From: Elusimicrobiaceae bacterium
Lineage (GTDB): Bacteria > Elusimicrobiota > Elusimicrobia > Elusimicrobiales > Elusimicrobiaceae
DNA length: 64,000 nucleotides
Reading direction: 5' to 3'
Assembly (NCBI GenBank): GCA_017520185.1
Contig: JAFXGO010000029.1
Coordinates: 1-64,000, forward strand
In this document: positions 51,431-60,045 of the stretch, piece after piece
How positions within the stretch are numbered: position 1 is the stretch's first letter
Layout: the number at the start of each line of letters is the position of its first letter
Notes under the pieces: model-generated
Seen by the model: only the letters and a program-made list of their open reading frames with translations
Told to the model about the DNA's origin: nothing
Database searches by the model: none
Position numbers and translations under genes: made by a program

Positions 51431-52845
51431 TGTCCAAATCGCTGGCCATTAAATGGATTGTAATTATTGTTGTACTGCTTGGGTCTTTGGCATTAATTTA
51501 TCCCAACTACAGTTGGTATTCCAAACCCAGTGCCGAACGCACCAAATTAGAAGCTATGGGCGAACGTCCTGAACGGATGCTTAATTTGGGCCTGGATTTG
51601 CGCGGTGGCAGCAGTTTGCTCTTGGAGTTGGATGTTTCCAAACTCAGCAACAAAGAGCCGCTTAACGAAGCTATGGCACGTGCCATCGAAATCATTCGCA
51701 ACCGCATTGACCAATACGGCGTAGGCGAAACCTTGATTACTCGTCAAGGCGAGAAATGGATTTTGGTGCAGTTGCCCGGCGTGGCTAACCCGGAAGCTGC
51801 GGAAGCCTTAATCGGAAAAACCGCTATGCTCCAGTTCCACATCGTTAAAAACGACACGACCGGTGCTGAAAAAGCCATTGCCAAACTCGAAGAAACCGAA
51901 GAACCTTACGACCAAGATGGCGTATTAAAACCGGAAATTGCCAAACTTTTACCGGCTGGATATACCATTTTCCGTACTAAAGACGGCGGATATAATCTGG
52001 TGAACAAAGAGCCCGGTGTCACCGGTGCTGATTTGGAAAATGCCCGCTTAACCATGTATGGAGAAAACGGCTACCCTGAAGTATCCTTTAGTTTTAATGC
52101 TGAAGGTGCCAAAAAATTCGGTAAATTAACCGGCTCCAACATCAATAAGCAGCTTGCTATCGTCTTAGACAACACCATTCAATCTGCTCCCACTATTCAA
52201 TCTCGCATCAGCAAAGAAGGCCGCATCTCCGGTACTTTTACCTTAGATGAAGCCAGACAGTTGACCATCATTCTTAAAGCAGGTGCCTTACCCGCTCCTG
52301 TACGCGTCATTGAAAAGAAAACCATCGGACCCACCTTGGGTGAAGACTCTATTAAATCCGGCTTATCGGCTTGTTTATATGCTTTAGTCGGTATTTTGAT
52401 CTTCATGATTATTTACTACAAATGGGCTGGTTTTATCTCCAGTGTGGCTTTAGTACTGAACTTAGTCCTTTTGATGGCTGTAATGAGCTACTTCTCCGCC
52501 ACGTTGACGGTACCCGGCATTGCAGGTATTATCCTGTCTTTGGCCATGGCCATTGATGCCAACGTGCTGATCATCGAACGTATGAGAGAAGAAAAACTCT
52601 TAGGCAAACCTATCACCACCATTATCCAACTGGGTTATGAAAAGGCTTGGTCTGCTATTTTTGACTCCAACATTACCACCATCATCGTGGGTTGCTGTTT
52701 GATGCAATTTGGTACCGGCCCCGTCAAAGGTTTCGCCGTGACCTTAATCATCGGTTTGACGGTCAGCTTGTTCACCGCCGTATTTGTGACACGCGCGATT
52801 TATGAACTGATGCTTACCTCTAATCCTAAGGAGATCAGCTTATGA
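51430..52845 (+). CDS. secD: Protein translocase subunit SecD
   Basis: A 471-residue RND-type protein with six membrane helices. LGLDLRGGSSLLLELD near residue 52 is the D1 signature, the first periplasmic domain follows, GALPAPVRVIEKKTIGPTLGEDSI marks the link to TM2, and AMAIDANVLIIERMREE in TM4 has the proton-path Asp. With SecF it uses the proton gradient to pull secreted proteins. Overlaps yajC by 1 nt and secF by 4 nt. Confidence 0.97.
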   Translation: MSKSLAIKWIVIIVVLLGSLALIYPNYSWYSKPSAERTKLEAMGERPERMLNLGLDLRGGSSLLLELDVSKLSNKEPLNEAMARAIEIIRNRIDQYGVGETLITRQGEKWILVQLPGVANPEAAEALIGKTAMLQFHIVKNDTTGAEKAIAKLEETEEPYDQDGVLKPEIAKLLPAGYTIFRTKDGGYNLVNKEPGVTGADLENARLTMYGENGYPEVSFSFNAEGAKKFGKLTGSNINKQLAIVLDNTIQSAPTIQSRISKEGRISGTFTLDEARQLTIILKAGALPAPVRVIEKKTIGPTLGEDSIKSGLSACLYALVGILIFMIIYYKWAGFISSVALVLNLVLLMAVMSYFSATLTVPGIAGIILSLAMAIDANVLIIERMREEKLLGKPITTIIQLGYEKAWSAIFDSNITTIIVGCCLMQFGTGPVKGFAVTLIIGLTVSLFTAVFVTRAIYELMLTSNPKEISL

Positions 52846-53867
52846 TGACATTCTTCCCTAAAACCAATATTGATTTCCTTAAATACAGGAAAGTATATTT
52901 TACCGTTTCAATCCTTATCTTTGTGTTAGGTATTTTCTTATTTGCCACCAAAGGGTTGAACTTAGGTATTGATTTTACCGGCGGTACGATGGTACAGGTA
53001 AAATTTGAACAAGACGTAGATATGGCCAAAATCCGCGAAGCATTGACAGCCACCGGTCAAGAATCGGAACTGCAAACCTATGGCCACAACACCTATGCCG
53101 TACGTGAAAAAGGAACGGAATCAAATGTGAATGAAGTACAAGCGCGCATTGAAACGGCCTTGAAAACCTTAAACGTACCGTATGTAGTAGAACAGACCAA
53201 CTTTGTAGGTCCTACCGTAGGTCAAAACATGAAAGAACGCGCCGCATGGGCTATTATCCTTTCGCTCGTGTTCATCATTATCTACGTGGCTTTCCGCTTT
53301 AACAATATCTTGTGGGGTACCTCTGGTGTGGTAGCCTTGTTCCACGATTTATTTGTAATGGCGGTGGCTTTTGCCTTGACCCAACGCGAAATTGACCTCG
53401 TGGTTGTGGCGGCTTTCTTAACGGTAGCCGGTTTCTCTATTAACGACACCATCGTTATCTTTGACCGCATCCGCGAAAACATCCGCCTGCATCCTCGTGA
53501 AACGTTAGGCCAACTCATCAACCGTTCTATCAACGAAACACTCTCCCGTACGATTATTACTTCTATTACGGTAATCGGTGCGTTGTTTGTGTTGTACTTT
53601 TTTGGCGGAGAAGCCTTAAATTCCTTCTCTTTTGCCATGTTGGTGGGTTGTATCTGTGGTTTCTACACCACCGTTGCTTTAACCACTCCGTTGGTGTACG
53701 TATGGACCAAAGGTGCTTTGGAAGAATTACCCAAAGACTCTAAACCGGCTCCTAAAGCACGTACAACAGAAAAAAAGGCTGTAGCCGCCGAAACGGAAAA
53801 AAACCCCGTTCAGGCCAAACCTACCGCCAAAAAAGCAGTGCGTAAAAGCCGCAGAAACAGAAGATAG
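52842..53867 (+). CDS. secF: Protein translocase subunit SecF
   Basis: A 341-residue RND-type partner of SecD. NLGIDFTGGTMVQVKF near residue 43, FVGPTVGQNMKERA near 126 and TVAGFSINDTIVIFDRIREN near 195 are family motifs. A basic Ala/Lys-rich extension of about 45 residues follows the last membrane helix (ARTTEKKAVAAETEK...RKSRRNRR), possibly ribosome or nucleic acid binding. It ends the yajC-secDF operon with a terminator. Confidence 0.97.
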   Translation: MMTFFPKTNIDFLKYRKVYFTVSILIFVLGIFLFATKGLNLGIDFTGGTMVQVKFEQDVDMAKIREALTATGQESELQTYGHNTYAVREKGTESNVNEVQARIETALKTLNVPYVVEQTNFVGPTVGQNMKERAAWAIILSLVFIIIYVAFRFNNILWGTSGVVALFHDLFVMAVAFALTQREIDLVVVAAFLTVAGFSINDTIVIFDRIRENIRLHPRETLGQLINRSINETLSRTIITSITVIGALFVLYFFGGEALNSFSFAMLVGCICGFYTTVALTTPLVYVWTKGALEELPKDSKPAPKARTTEKKAVAAETEKNPVQAKPTAKKAVRKSRRNRR

Positions 53868-53873
53868 TTTTAT

Positions 53874-53908
53874 GCCGGACGCATGAAAGTGCGTCCGGCC
53901 TTTTTACA
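53874..53908 (+). terminator. Terminator of yajC-secD-secF
   Basis: GCCGGACGCA pairs with TGCGTCCGGC around TGAAAG, then CTTTTT. Confidence 0.93.
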
Positions 53909-53935
53909 AATCTCTATTGGGGATTTATAAAAAGT

Positions 53936-54571
53936 ATGAGTACCCGTAAAATTAAACGTTTCAAAATCAGTACCCGACAAAAGGAAATCACGCGCAAGGT
54001 TTTACGACTTGGGTTGGACTTGCCGGCTGCCGGCATTGACAGTGAAATTGCTTTGGCCCGTTTTGTGGTGGAACTTGCGCAAAAGTTAGACCCCGGTACA
54101 GTGTACGAATTTAACGAAAATGTTTTATGGGATTTAGGGGCAGAAGTAGCATCTGCACAGGGTATGTTTAGTGCCTGTGCGGTGACATTGGGCAAAAACT
54201 GCACAGACTTTGCAGATTCTTTGTCTCCGGCTAAACAGCTCATTTCTCAAACTGTTTTATTTGAGTTTTTACGCACTGCTACTTTATTCGTAGCTGATTT
54301 AATCAAAGAACAGGCAGAAAAAGAGGAATGCGAAGCCTTAGAACCTCAATTCATTTATATACCCAAATTAGGGCTGGCACCGGAACCGAAACTTTTTAAG
54401 GATTCCCCCCGCCTTGACCTGCAAAGCGCAGAAAAAATATTACCCGAACTTTTAAAACAAGTACAAGCAGAAAAAATAGATGCCTCTTTAGAAAACGGCA
54501 AAATTCTTCCTCAAGCCACAGTGGTATTTATTATTCCTTGGCAGAAGAAGAAACGAAAAGGAAAAAAATAA
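53936..54571 (+). CDS. Protein resembling the methionine synthase activation domain
   Basis: A 211-residue cytoplasmic protein. Its order of blocks, EITRKVLRLGLDLPAAG at the start, ACAVTLGKNCTDFADSL in the middle, FIYIPKLGLAPEPKLF and a final IDASLENGKILPQATVVFII, follows the C-terminal activation (SAM-binding) domain of cobalamin-dependent methionine synthase, often encoded apart from the rest of the enzyme in anaerobes. The usual SPGYGD and MLLPQKS motifs are degenerate here. A Lys/Arg tail (WQKKKRKGKK) ends it. It overlaps the next gene by 1 nt. No MetH is in the window, so the role is uncertain. Confidence 0.5.
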   Translation: MSTRKIKRFKISTRQKEITRKVLRLGLDLPAAGIDSEIALARFVVELAQKLDPGTVYEFNENVLWDLGAEVASAQGMFSACAVTLGKNCTDFADSLSPAKQLISQTVLFEFLRTATLFVADLIKEQAEKEECEALEPQFIYIPKLGLAPEPKLFKDSPRLDLQSAEKILPELLKQVQAEKIDASLENGKILPQATVVFIIPWQKKKRKGKK

Positions 54572-55263
54572 TGGCAAAGTCCAATCCTTCTGAAAACAAA
54601 CAAGTCTCTTGGAAGCACGTCATCGGCTCTACCTTAGCCTACTGGTACACCCTGTTTTTAGGCTGGACAACACGTATATATTGGTTTAAAACCGAAGAAT
54701 TTGAAATGCTAGAAAAAGAAGGCAAAAACTATATTTATGCCACGTGGCACAATCAGCAACTCTTTTTGCTCTATCCTTACCGCGGACAAAAAGTATACGC
54801 TTTAATCAGTTTAAGCAAAGACGGCGAATATATTGCCCGTATCTTGCCCAAATTCGGTATGAAGGCCGTGCGTGGCAGCACCAGCCGTGGCGGAGCAAGA
54901 GCCTTGATTAAACTTTTGCAACTCACCAGAGAAGGGTACCACCCCATGCTCACGCCGGACGGCCCGCGCGGTCCGATTTATCAGGTGCAACAGGGCATTT
55001 TATTCTTAGCCCAAAAAACGGGTTTGCCCATTATTCCGGTAGGAACGGCTTTGAGCCACAAAATCAAGGTAGGCTCTTGGGATAAAATGCGCGTTCCCCT
55101 GCCGTTTGGCAAGACGGCCTTAACATATGGAAAGGCTTTTTATATCTCTAAAGAAACCAACTTTGAAGAAGTAGCCCAAGAGATTAAGAAAGAAATTGAC
55201 CGCGTGACAGACTTGTCCGAGCAATTTATCAATAAAAAACCTTTTGATAATACACAAGGATAA
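54571..55263 (+). CDS. DUF374 lysophospholipid acyltransferase-like protein
   Basis: A 230-residue LPLAT-fold protein. YIYATWHNQQLFLLYPYRG (the HxxxxE/D-type site near residue 55), ALISLSKDGEYIARIL, RGSTSRGGARALIKLL and MLTPDGPRGPIYQVQQGILFLAQ are DUF374 motifs. DUF374 proteins are predicted to acylate lipid A-like lipids or lysophospholipids. I start at 54571 (TAATG overlap with the preceding stop). An N-terminal hydrophobic stretch suggests association with the inner membrane. Confidence 0.87.
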   Translation: MAKSNPSENKQVSWKHVIGSTLAYWYTLFLGWTTRIYWFKTEEFEMLEKEGKNYIYATWHNQQLFLLYPYRGQKVYALISLSKDGEYIARILPKFGMKAVRGSTSRGGARALIKLLQLTREGYHPMLTPDGPRGPIYQVQQGILFLAQKTGLPIIPVGTALSHKIKVGSWDKMRVPLPFGKTALTYGKAFYISKETNFEEVAQEIKKEIDRVTDLSEQFINKKPFDNTQG

Positions 55264-55265
55264 AT

Positions 55266-55298
55266 AAAAACCCCCGCTCCAAAGAGCAGGGGTTTTAT
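55266..55298. terminator. Bidirectional terminator between the DUF374 gene and the convergent pilin gene
   Basis: CCCCCGCTC, loop CAAA, GAGCAGGGG, with As before and Ts after. Confidence 0.9.
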
Positions 55299-55299
55299 T

Positions 55300-55776
55300 T
55301 TAATAAGTATACCAAAAATCGTAAGAGGCCCCCTCAATAGATGGTGTATCTTTTTGTGTTTCTTCCATACCAACACTTTTGGTCTGCTCAAAAAAAGATC
55401 CGTTGCAATAAGCCACACAGTCCTTTTCTCCTGTATAACGCTCTATATAAGACATCTTGATTTTTTCATTTTTACAAAAAACATAATGAATTTGAAGTTT
55501 ACAATCAACATCTGAAATTACATAAAGAGAAGTATCGTTGGCAGAAATTCTTCCTCCACTTACTTCAAAATCTAAATCTTCAAAAGAAGTGGTATAACTG
55601 CCATTGGCCATATAGTAAAGTTGCTGAGATTGCAGTAAAGACTTTGTTAAATGTTTCAAAGTAGCATAACGGCTTTTGATGACTGCTTTTTGATATTTAG
55701 GCACAGCCATTGCCGCCAAAATTCCTATGATTAAAACAACGACCAAAATTTCTATCAACATAAAGCCTTTTTTCAT
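55300..55776 (-). CDS. Type IV pilin-like protein
   Basis: A 158-residue prepilin: MKKG|FMLIEILVVVLIIGILAAMAVPKYQ, with Met instead of Thr at +2 and Ile at +6. Four Cys occur in the C-terminal half (VDCKLQIHYVFC, KDCVAYC). It ends with an acidic Ser/Thr tail. It is convergent to the DUF374 gene, stands alone, and shares a terminator with it. Confidence 0.88.
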   Translation of the reverse strand: MKKGFMLIEILVVVLIIGILAAMAVPKYQKAVIKSRYATLKHLTKSLLQSQQLYYMANGSYTTSFEDLDFEVSGGRISANDTSLYVISDVDCKLQIHYVFCKNEKIKMSYIERYTGEKDCVAYCNGSFFEQTKSVGMEETQKDTPSIEGASYDFWYTY

Positions 55777-55925
55777 TGCTAAAAAAGAACCAAAATTATC
55801 GGCATTTGAACGGCGAAGGCGGAATCAAGAAACGTAAATATGGAAAACGCTTAAGCATAAAAGGCACACAAGGTAAAACTTTACGTTTTGCCCCGTGCCA
55901 GAAATACTGATAAGTGAAAAAGTAT

Positions 55926-56531
55926 TTATCTAAGAGAAATCAGCACCATCTCCGCCTCAATTTCTCCATCTTGATACTTTAAATAATGCGGCAGTTGCCC
56001 CTGCTCGTACGGGGTGTATTGACTGTACGAAAGAGCTACACTGCCTAAGGTTTTTTTGTATGTCAATAAATACGGATATTCCTGCCCTGCTCGGTACTGA
56101 TAGTTGCCACCGTCTGCGTAGACGGTCCATATACCGTTTTCTTCACGGCAGCTCTTTGCCCCTTGCGGAGGAAAAAGAAGTGCTTTTAAAAAAGTTTCCA
56201 CCTTGCCACGCACAATGGCATAATCCGCCAACGGCAATACATACGTAAATTCGGCTCCTTTTTGGCTCACTTGTGCCGTCATCAGGCGGTAGGCACCCGT
56301 CGCGGCAAAAGCTATTACTTCAAAGTTTTCCCCCTCTGCTTTTTTTACTTGCAAGACTCCGTTTAAGCGGTACCCGCGCGCCTGTGCGCTAAAGCGAAAG
56401 GCGAGCAATTTTTGCCCTTCTTCAAAATAGGACACCGTTTGCAAATCTTGCTTGCTGCAACTCGGCTTTACCCCCAAAGAAGCACACGCACCTAAAAACA
56501 GACTTAAAACCAAAACCGTTATTTTCTTCAT
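55926..56531 (-). CDS. LolB-like outer membrane lipoprotein
   Basis: A 201-residue lipoprotein with lipobox SLFLGAC (acylated Cys16). The mature part is beta-rich (FRFSAQARGYRLNGVLQVKK, FEVIAFAATGAYRLMTAQV), similar in layout to LolB/DUF4292 lipoproteins that insert lipoproteins in the outer membrane. Similarity is by pattern only. The gene is divergent from the 56587 gene, with the promoters of both in a 55-nt gap. Confidence 0.55.
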   Translation of the reverse strand: MKKITVLVLSLFLGACASLGVKPSCSKQDLQTVSYFEEGQKLLAFRFSAQARGYRLNGVLQVKKAEGENFEVIAFAATGAYRLMTAQVSQKGAEFTYVLPLADYAIVRGKVETFLKALLFPPQGAKSCREENGIWTVYADGGNYQYRAGQEYPYLLTYKKTLGSVALSYSQYTPYEQGQLPHYLKYQDGEIEAEMVLISLR

Positions 56532-56549
56532 TTTTTCCTCTTTTTTATA

Positions 56550-56577
56550 TTGGTAAGCAAGATAATAATATTATAAT
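56550..56577 (+). promoter_or_regulatory. Promoter of the 56587 operon
   Basis: -35 TTGGTA (56550-56555), 16-nt spacer, -10 TATAAT (56572-56577), which ends 9 nt before the ATG. No Shine-Dalgarno. Confidence 0.7.
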
Positions 56578-56586
56578 ATAAGTTAG

Positions 56587-57615
56587 ATGACTACCGTTTA
56601 TCTTTACCTTCTTTCTGCGTTGATTGCTTGCCTCATTACGGCAGGCAGTTTGCCGTTTTTGCACCGTTTTTTGGCAACATTCTTTTTAGATAAACCGAAT
56701 CACTTAAAAAAACATCAAAGAGCCGTACCCGTTTTGGGTGGTTGCGCTGTGTTGTTGGGACTATCGGCCAGTTTGATTTTTATCCGCTTAACCACAGATT
56801 TCCCAACAGGGACACTGCACAGTTTACGCGGTATATTGTTGGCTACAGGCGTTATTTTTTTCTTGGGTCTTGCCGACGATATCCAAAAACCAAAAGGCAT
56901 CTGCGTTAGTATAAAACTTTTGGGGCAAGCCTTAGCAACAGCCATACTGATGTATTACGGGGTACGCATTACTTTATTTGATTCTGCCGCTCTCTGCTAC
57001 CTGATTACTTTCTTTTGGGTAGTCGGCCTGACTAATGCTTTTAATCTGTTGGATATTCAAGACGGGCTTTGTGTCAGCCAAGCCATGATTTGCGCTTTGG
57101 GTTTGGCCCTTATAGCCCTACCCTCTGAAGTTATTTATATTAATTTTGCCGCATGGGCCATGCTCGGTGCGTGCGCCGCCTTTTGGCCCTACAATCACGC
57201 CGTACGTTTAAAAACTTTCCTAGGCGATAGCGGCAGTATGATGCTGGGGTTTCTCTTAGCGGCCCTCTCCTGCGGTATGGGATATAGCGAACATTCTTCT
57301 TTAGGATTTTTGACACCTTTGTTTATTTTGGCTGTACCTCTTTTTGATACTGCTTTTGTGGCTGTTATTCGCGCCTTGCAAGGCAAAAATCCCTTTAAAG
57401 GCAGCCCCGACCATGCCGCCCTGCGTTTGCGCCAAAAAGGCTTTTCACCCACCCATGTGTTAGTTTTATTTTCGCTTTTGGGCATAGCATTTAACGTCTT
57501 GGCTTTCATCGTTTCTAAATCCGCCACGCTCACCATTTCCTGCATTAGCGGCTTTTCCGTTTTCTTATTTCTAATTATTTCCCTGTTTTTGGCCAAAATA
57601 AAGGTTCACTCATGA
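56587..57615 (+). CDS. Undecaprenyl-phosphate sugar-1-phosphate transferase (WecA/TagO type)
   Basis: A 342-residue membrane enzyme of the MraY/WecA family with about ten helices. LGLADDIQKPKG near residue 97 is the metal-binding DDxxx motif, NAFNLLDIQDGLC near 145 the second (family NxxNxxDGxDGL), KTFLGDSGSMMLGFLLA near 210 the third. It starts an O-antigen or envelope glycan chain on a polyprenyl carrier; GlcNAc is the usual sugar. It overlaps the next gene by 4 nt, and that gene is UDP-galactopyranose-mutase-like. Confidence 0.88.
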   Translation: MTTVYLYLLSALIACLITAGSLPFLHRFLATFFLDKPNHLKKHQRAVPVLGGCAVLLGLSASLIFIRLTTDFPTGTLHSLRGILLATGVIFFLGLADDIQKPKGICVSIKLLGQALATAILMYYGVRITLFDSAALCYLITFFWVVGLTNAFNLLDIQDGLCVSQAMICALGLALIALPSEVIYINFAAWAMLGACAAFWPYNHAVRLKTFLGDSGSMMLGFLLAALSCGMGYSEHSSLGFLTPLFILAVPLFDTAFVAVIRALQGKNPFKGSPDHAALRLRQKGFSPTHVLVLFSLLGIAFNVLAFIVSKSATLTISCISGFSVFLFLIISLFLAKIKVHS

Positions 57616-58904
57616 AAACCCCCAATGTAATTCAAACCGATATTTTGATCTTAGGCGGAGGTTTAACCGGCCTGAGTACGGCTTTTCATTTAGAGAAAGC
57701 GGGATTTACAGATTATCTGCTTGTAGAGAAAAATGATTTTTTCGGCGGTCTGGCAGCCGGCACACAACAACAGGGCTTCACCTTTGACTATTCAGGGCAT
57801 CTTTTACATTTAAGAGACCCTTATACTCTTAAGTGGATGCGCTCTTTGCTAAAAGGTAATTTAAATAAAATAAAAAGACAGGCTTTTATTGATTTTGACG
57901 GGAAAAGGGTGCCTTTTCCTTTCCAAGCCAATTTATGGGCTTTGCCTGATTCTGTGCGGCAAGAATGCTTGCAAGGGGCATTACAAGCCCTACAAAACAA
58001 AAACAACAAACCAAAGACTTTTGAAGATTGGTGTTTACGTGCGTTCGGTCGGGGTATTTACTGCCATTTTATGCGGCCTTATAACCGTAAACTTTGGCAA
58101 ACCGATCCCAAAGAAATGACGTGGGATTGGTGTGGCTCTTTTGTACCGGAGCCGGATATAGATCAAATCCAACGCGGAGCGCAAAAAAAACAAAAGCAAT
58201 CTTTCGGGTATAACAGTTATTTTTATTACCCTAAACATGGCGGATGCGCGGCGGTACCGGATGCATTGGCAGAAAAAATACCCAACACATGGTTAAAAGC
58301 GAAAGTAAAAAAAATAGATTTCAAACGCCAAGAGGCCCACATTAACGGACAAATCATTTCTTTTAAGCGGTTAGTCAGCACGATACCTTTAAAAGAACTC
58401 ATTAAAATAAGCACCGCGCCAGCCACCCTAAAAGCAGAAGCACGCAAACTCAAACACACCACCGTAAATGTGCTGAATTTTGCCGTTAACCGCGCCGTAG
58501 AGCCTTTTCATTGGTTGTATTTTCCACAAGAAAACGTGCCTTTTTACCGCGTAGGAATGCAGAGCAGTTTTTCTGTACACAATGCCCCTGCCGGCACCAG
58601 TTCTTTTTATGTAGAAACAGCTGAAAAAATACGCAATTACGAAGAAATGGAAAAAGCCATTTTTCAGGCCCTTATCCAAAAAGGTATAATAAATAGACAG
58701 GATAAAATCCTTCTTTCTTTCTGGCAGACTTTGCCCGTAGCATACAGTATATATGACAAAAACAGGGCTTCTGCCGTCAATAAAATTTTACATTGGCTAT
58801 CCAAGCACCATTGTTTCTGCGGCGGACGGTATGGACTGTGGGAATATTCTTTTATGGAGCGTAGCCTTTTGCAAGGGCGGGAAATAGCCCAAAAACTGTT
58901 ATAA
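57612..58904 (+). CDS. FAD-dependent protein related to UDP-galactopyranose mutase/amine oxidases
   Basis: A 430-residue flavoprotein. DILILGGGLTGLSTAFHLEKAG at residues 10-31 is the FAD-binding Rossmann motif, and FFGGLAAGTQQQGFTFDYSGH is the second glycine-rich block. FMRPYNRKLWQTDPKEM is a mark of the UDP-galactopyranose mutase and related glycan-biosynthesis group, while the C-terminus (GGRYGLWEYSFMERSLLQGREIA) is the usual FAD-closing helix. Position behind a WecA/TagO-like gene suggests a role in surface glycan synthesis. The exact substrate is unknown. Confidence 0.75.
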   Translation: MKTPNVIQTDILILGGGLTGLSTAFHLEKAGFTDYLLVEKNDFFGGLAAGTQQQGFTFDYSGHLLHLRDPYTLKWMRSLLKGNLNKIKRQAFIDFDGKRVPFPFQANLWALPDSVRQECLQGALQALQNKNNKPKTFEDWCLRAFGRGIYCHFMRPYNRKLWQTDPKEMTWDWCGSFVPEPDIDQIQRGAQKKQKQSFGYNSYFYYPKHGGCAAVPDALAEKIPNTWLKAKVKKIDFKRQEAHINGQIISFKRLVSTIPLKELIKISTAPATLKAEARKLKHTTVNVLNFAVNRAVEPFHWLYFPQENVPFYRVGMQSSFSVHNAPAGTSSFYVETAEKIRNYEEMEKAIFQALIQKGIINRQDKILLSFWQTLPVAYSIYDKNRASAVNKILHWLSKHHCFCGGRYGLWEYSFMERSLLQGREIAQKLL

Positions 58905-58908
58905 TAAA

Positions 58909-60045
58909 ATGATGAAAATACTCGTTTTTGGGGGTAGTTTTGACCCCGTACATAAAGGACATATTGCCGTACTTAAAAAAGCACTACGAGTGGTCAAACC
59001 AGATGTGGCCCACGTCGTGCCGGCATATCATTCCCCTTTTAAAGACAAATCCCCCACTCCCTTTAAACTGCGCATGCAAATGGCTAAAGCAGCCTTTGGC
59101 CCATTGGCCGATAACATAGTCTTTGATGATTATGAACTTAAATGTGGCGGCAAAACCTATTCTTATCAGTTGGTAGAATATCTGCTGAAACGCTATAAAA
59201 ACGCCGAAATATATTTATTGGTCGGTACTGATTGCTTAAACGATTTGCATAAATGGAAAAATGCACCCTATATTTTTCAAAATGCTACCGTTGTAGGCGG
59301 CAGACGGCGTGGTTTTAGCGAACACAAAGCCGATTTTAAACATATTTTTCTACCGGGAAGTTTCCCTAAAATGTCTTCTACGCGCGCCAGAGCCCATATT
59401 TTGGCCAGCGGCACTATACCGGAAGACAAGATCCCTCCTGCTGTCGGAAAAGTGATTTTAAAACATGATTTATACGGTTTGGCCGTACACCGCTGGTTAA
59501 AAGCCCACTTAAAGCCTAACCGCTATTTACATTCCGTCAACGTGGCAGAACTGTGTGCCATCTTAAGCGACATCTATGATGTACCTATAGAAAAAGCCAT
59601 ACAAGCAGGTATTTTGCACGATGCCGGGAAAGGATTTTCCGGTGAAGAACTGATTAAAATTTGCAAAACTCATAAATTAAAAGTGCCCTTTTTTGAGGAT
59701 ATTTGCCGCTTTGAGCCGCTTTTGTTGCACTCGTACGTATCGGCTTGGATTGCAAAAAAAGAATTTGGCGTCAAAGATAAAGAAGTTTTAGACGCCATCA
59801 AAGAACATACGTTGGGAAGATTGGAAATGACGACGCTAAGCAAAATGTTATTCGTGGCTGATATTTCCTCCAAAGACCGCAAATATAAAGATGCTTTTGT
59901 CATTCGTACTTTGGCGGCGCAAGATTTAGAGAAAGCCCTTCTGTATGCCGCTAACCGCAAACTATGGTTTACCATTGACAGTCAAAAATGGCTCTGTCCG
60001 CTTGGGATTGAATTATGGAATCACCTCGTAAAATGCGCCAACTAA
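58909..60045 (+). CDS. nadD: NadD-YqeK fusion: nicotinate-nucleotide adenylyltransferase plus HD-domain hydrolase
   Basis: A 378-residue two-domain protein. Residues 1-190 are NadD (FGGSFDPVHKGHIAVL at the start with the HxGH motif, then SSTRARAHI), making nicotinic acid adenine dinucleotide. Residues 195-378 form an HD domain of the YqeK group (HSVNVAELCAIL, GILHDAGKGF with the HD pair, then HTLGRLEMTTLSKMLFVADI), a diadenosine tetraphosphate hydrolase family. The two are usually separate neighbouring genes. Start at ATG 58909 or 58912. It overlaps the next gene by 31 nt. Confidence 0.93.
   Translation: MMKILVFGGSFDPVHKGHIAVLKKALRVVKPDVAHVVPAYHSPFKDKSPTPFKLRMQMAKAAFGPLADNIVFDDYELKCGGKTYSYQLVEYLLKRYKNAEIYLLVGTDCLNDLHKWKNAPYIFQNATVVGGRRRGFSEHKADFKHIFLPGSFPKMSSTRARAHILASGTIPEDKIPPAVGKVILKHDLYGLAVHRWLKAHLKPNRYLHSVNVAELCAILSDIYDVPIEKAIQAGILHDAGKGFSGEELIKICKTHKLKVPFFEDICRFEPLLLHSYVSAWIAKKEFGVKDKEVLDAIKEHTLGRLEMTTLSKMLFVADISSKDRKYKDAFVIRTLAAQDLEKALLYAANRKLWFTIDSQKWLCPLGIELWNHLVKCAN

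Noticed and set aside
58900-58905. TATAAT before nadD as a leaderless promoter
   Set aside because: It overlaps the stop codon of the preceding gene, lacks any -35 at the right distance, and nadD is likely read from the upstream operon.
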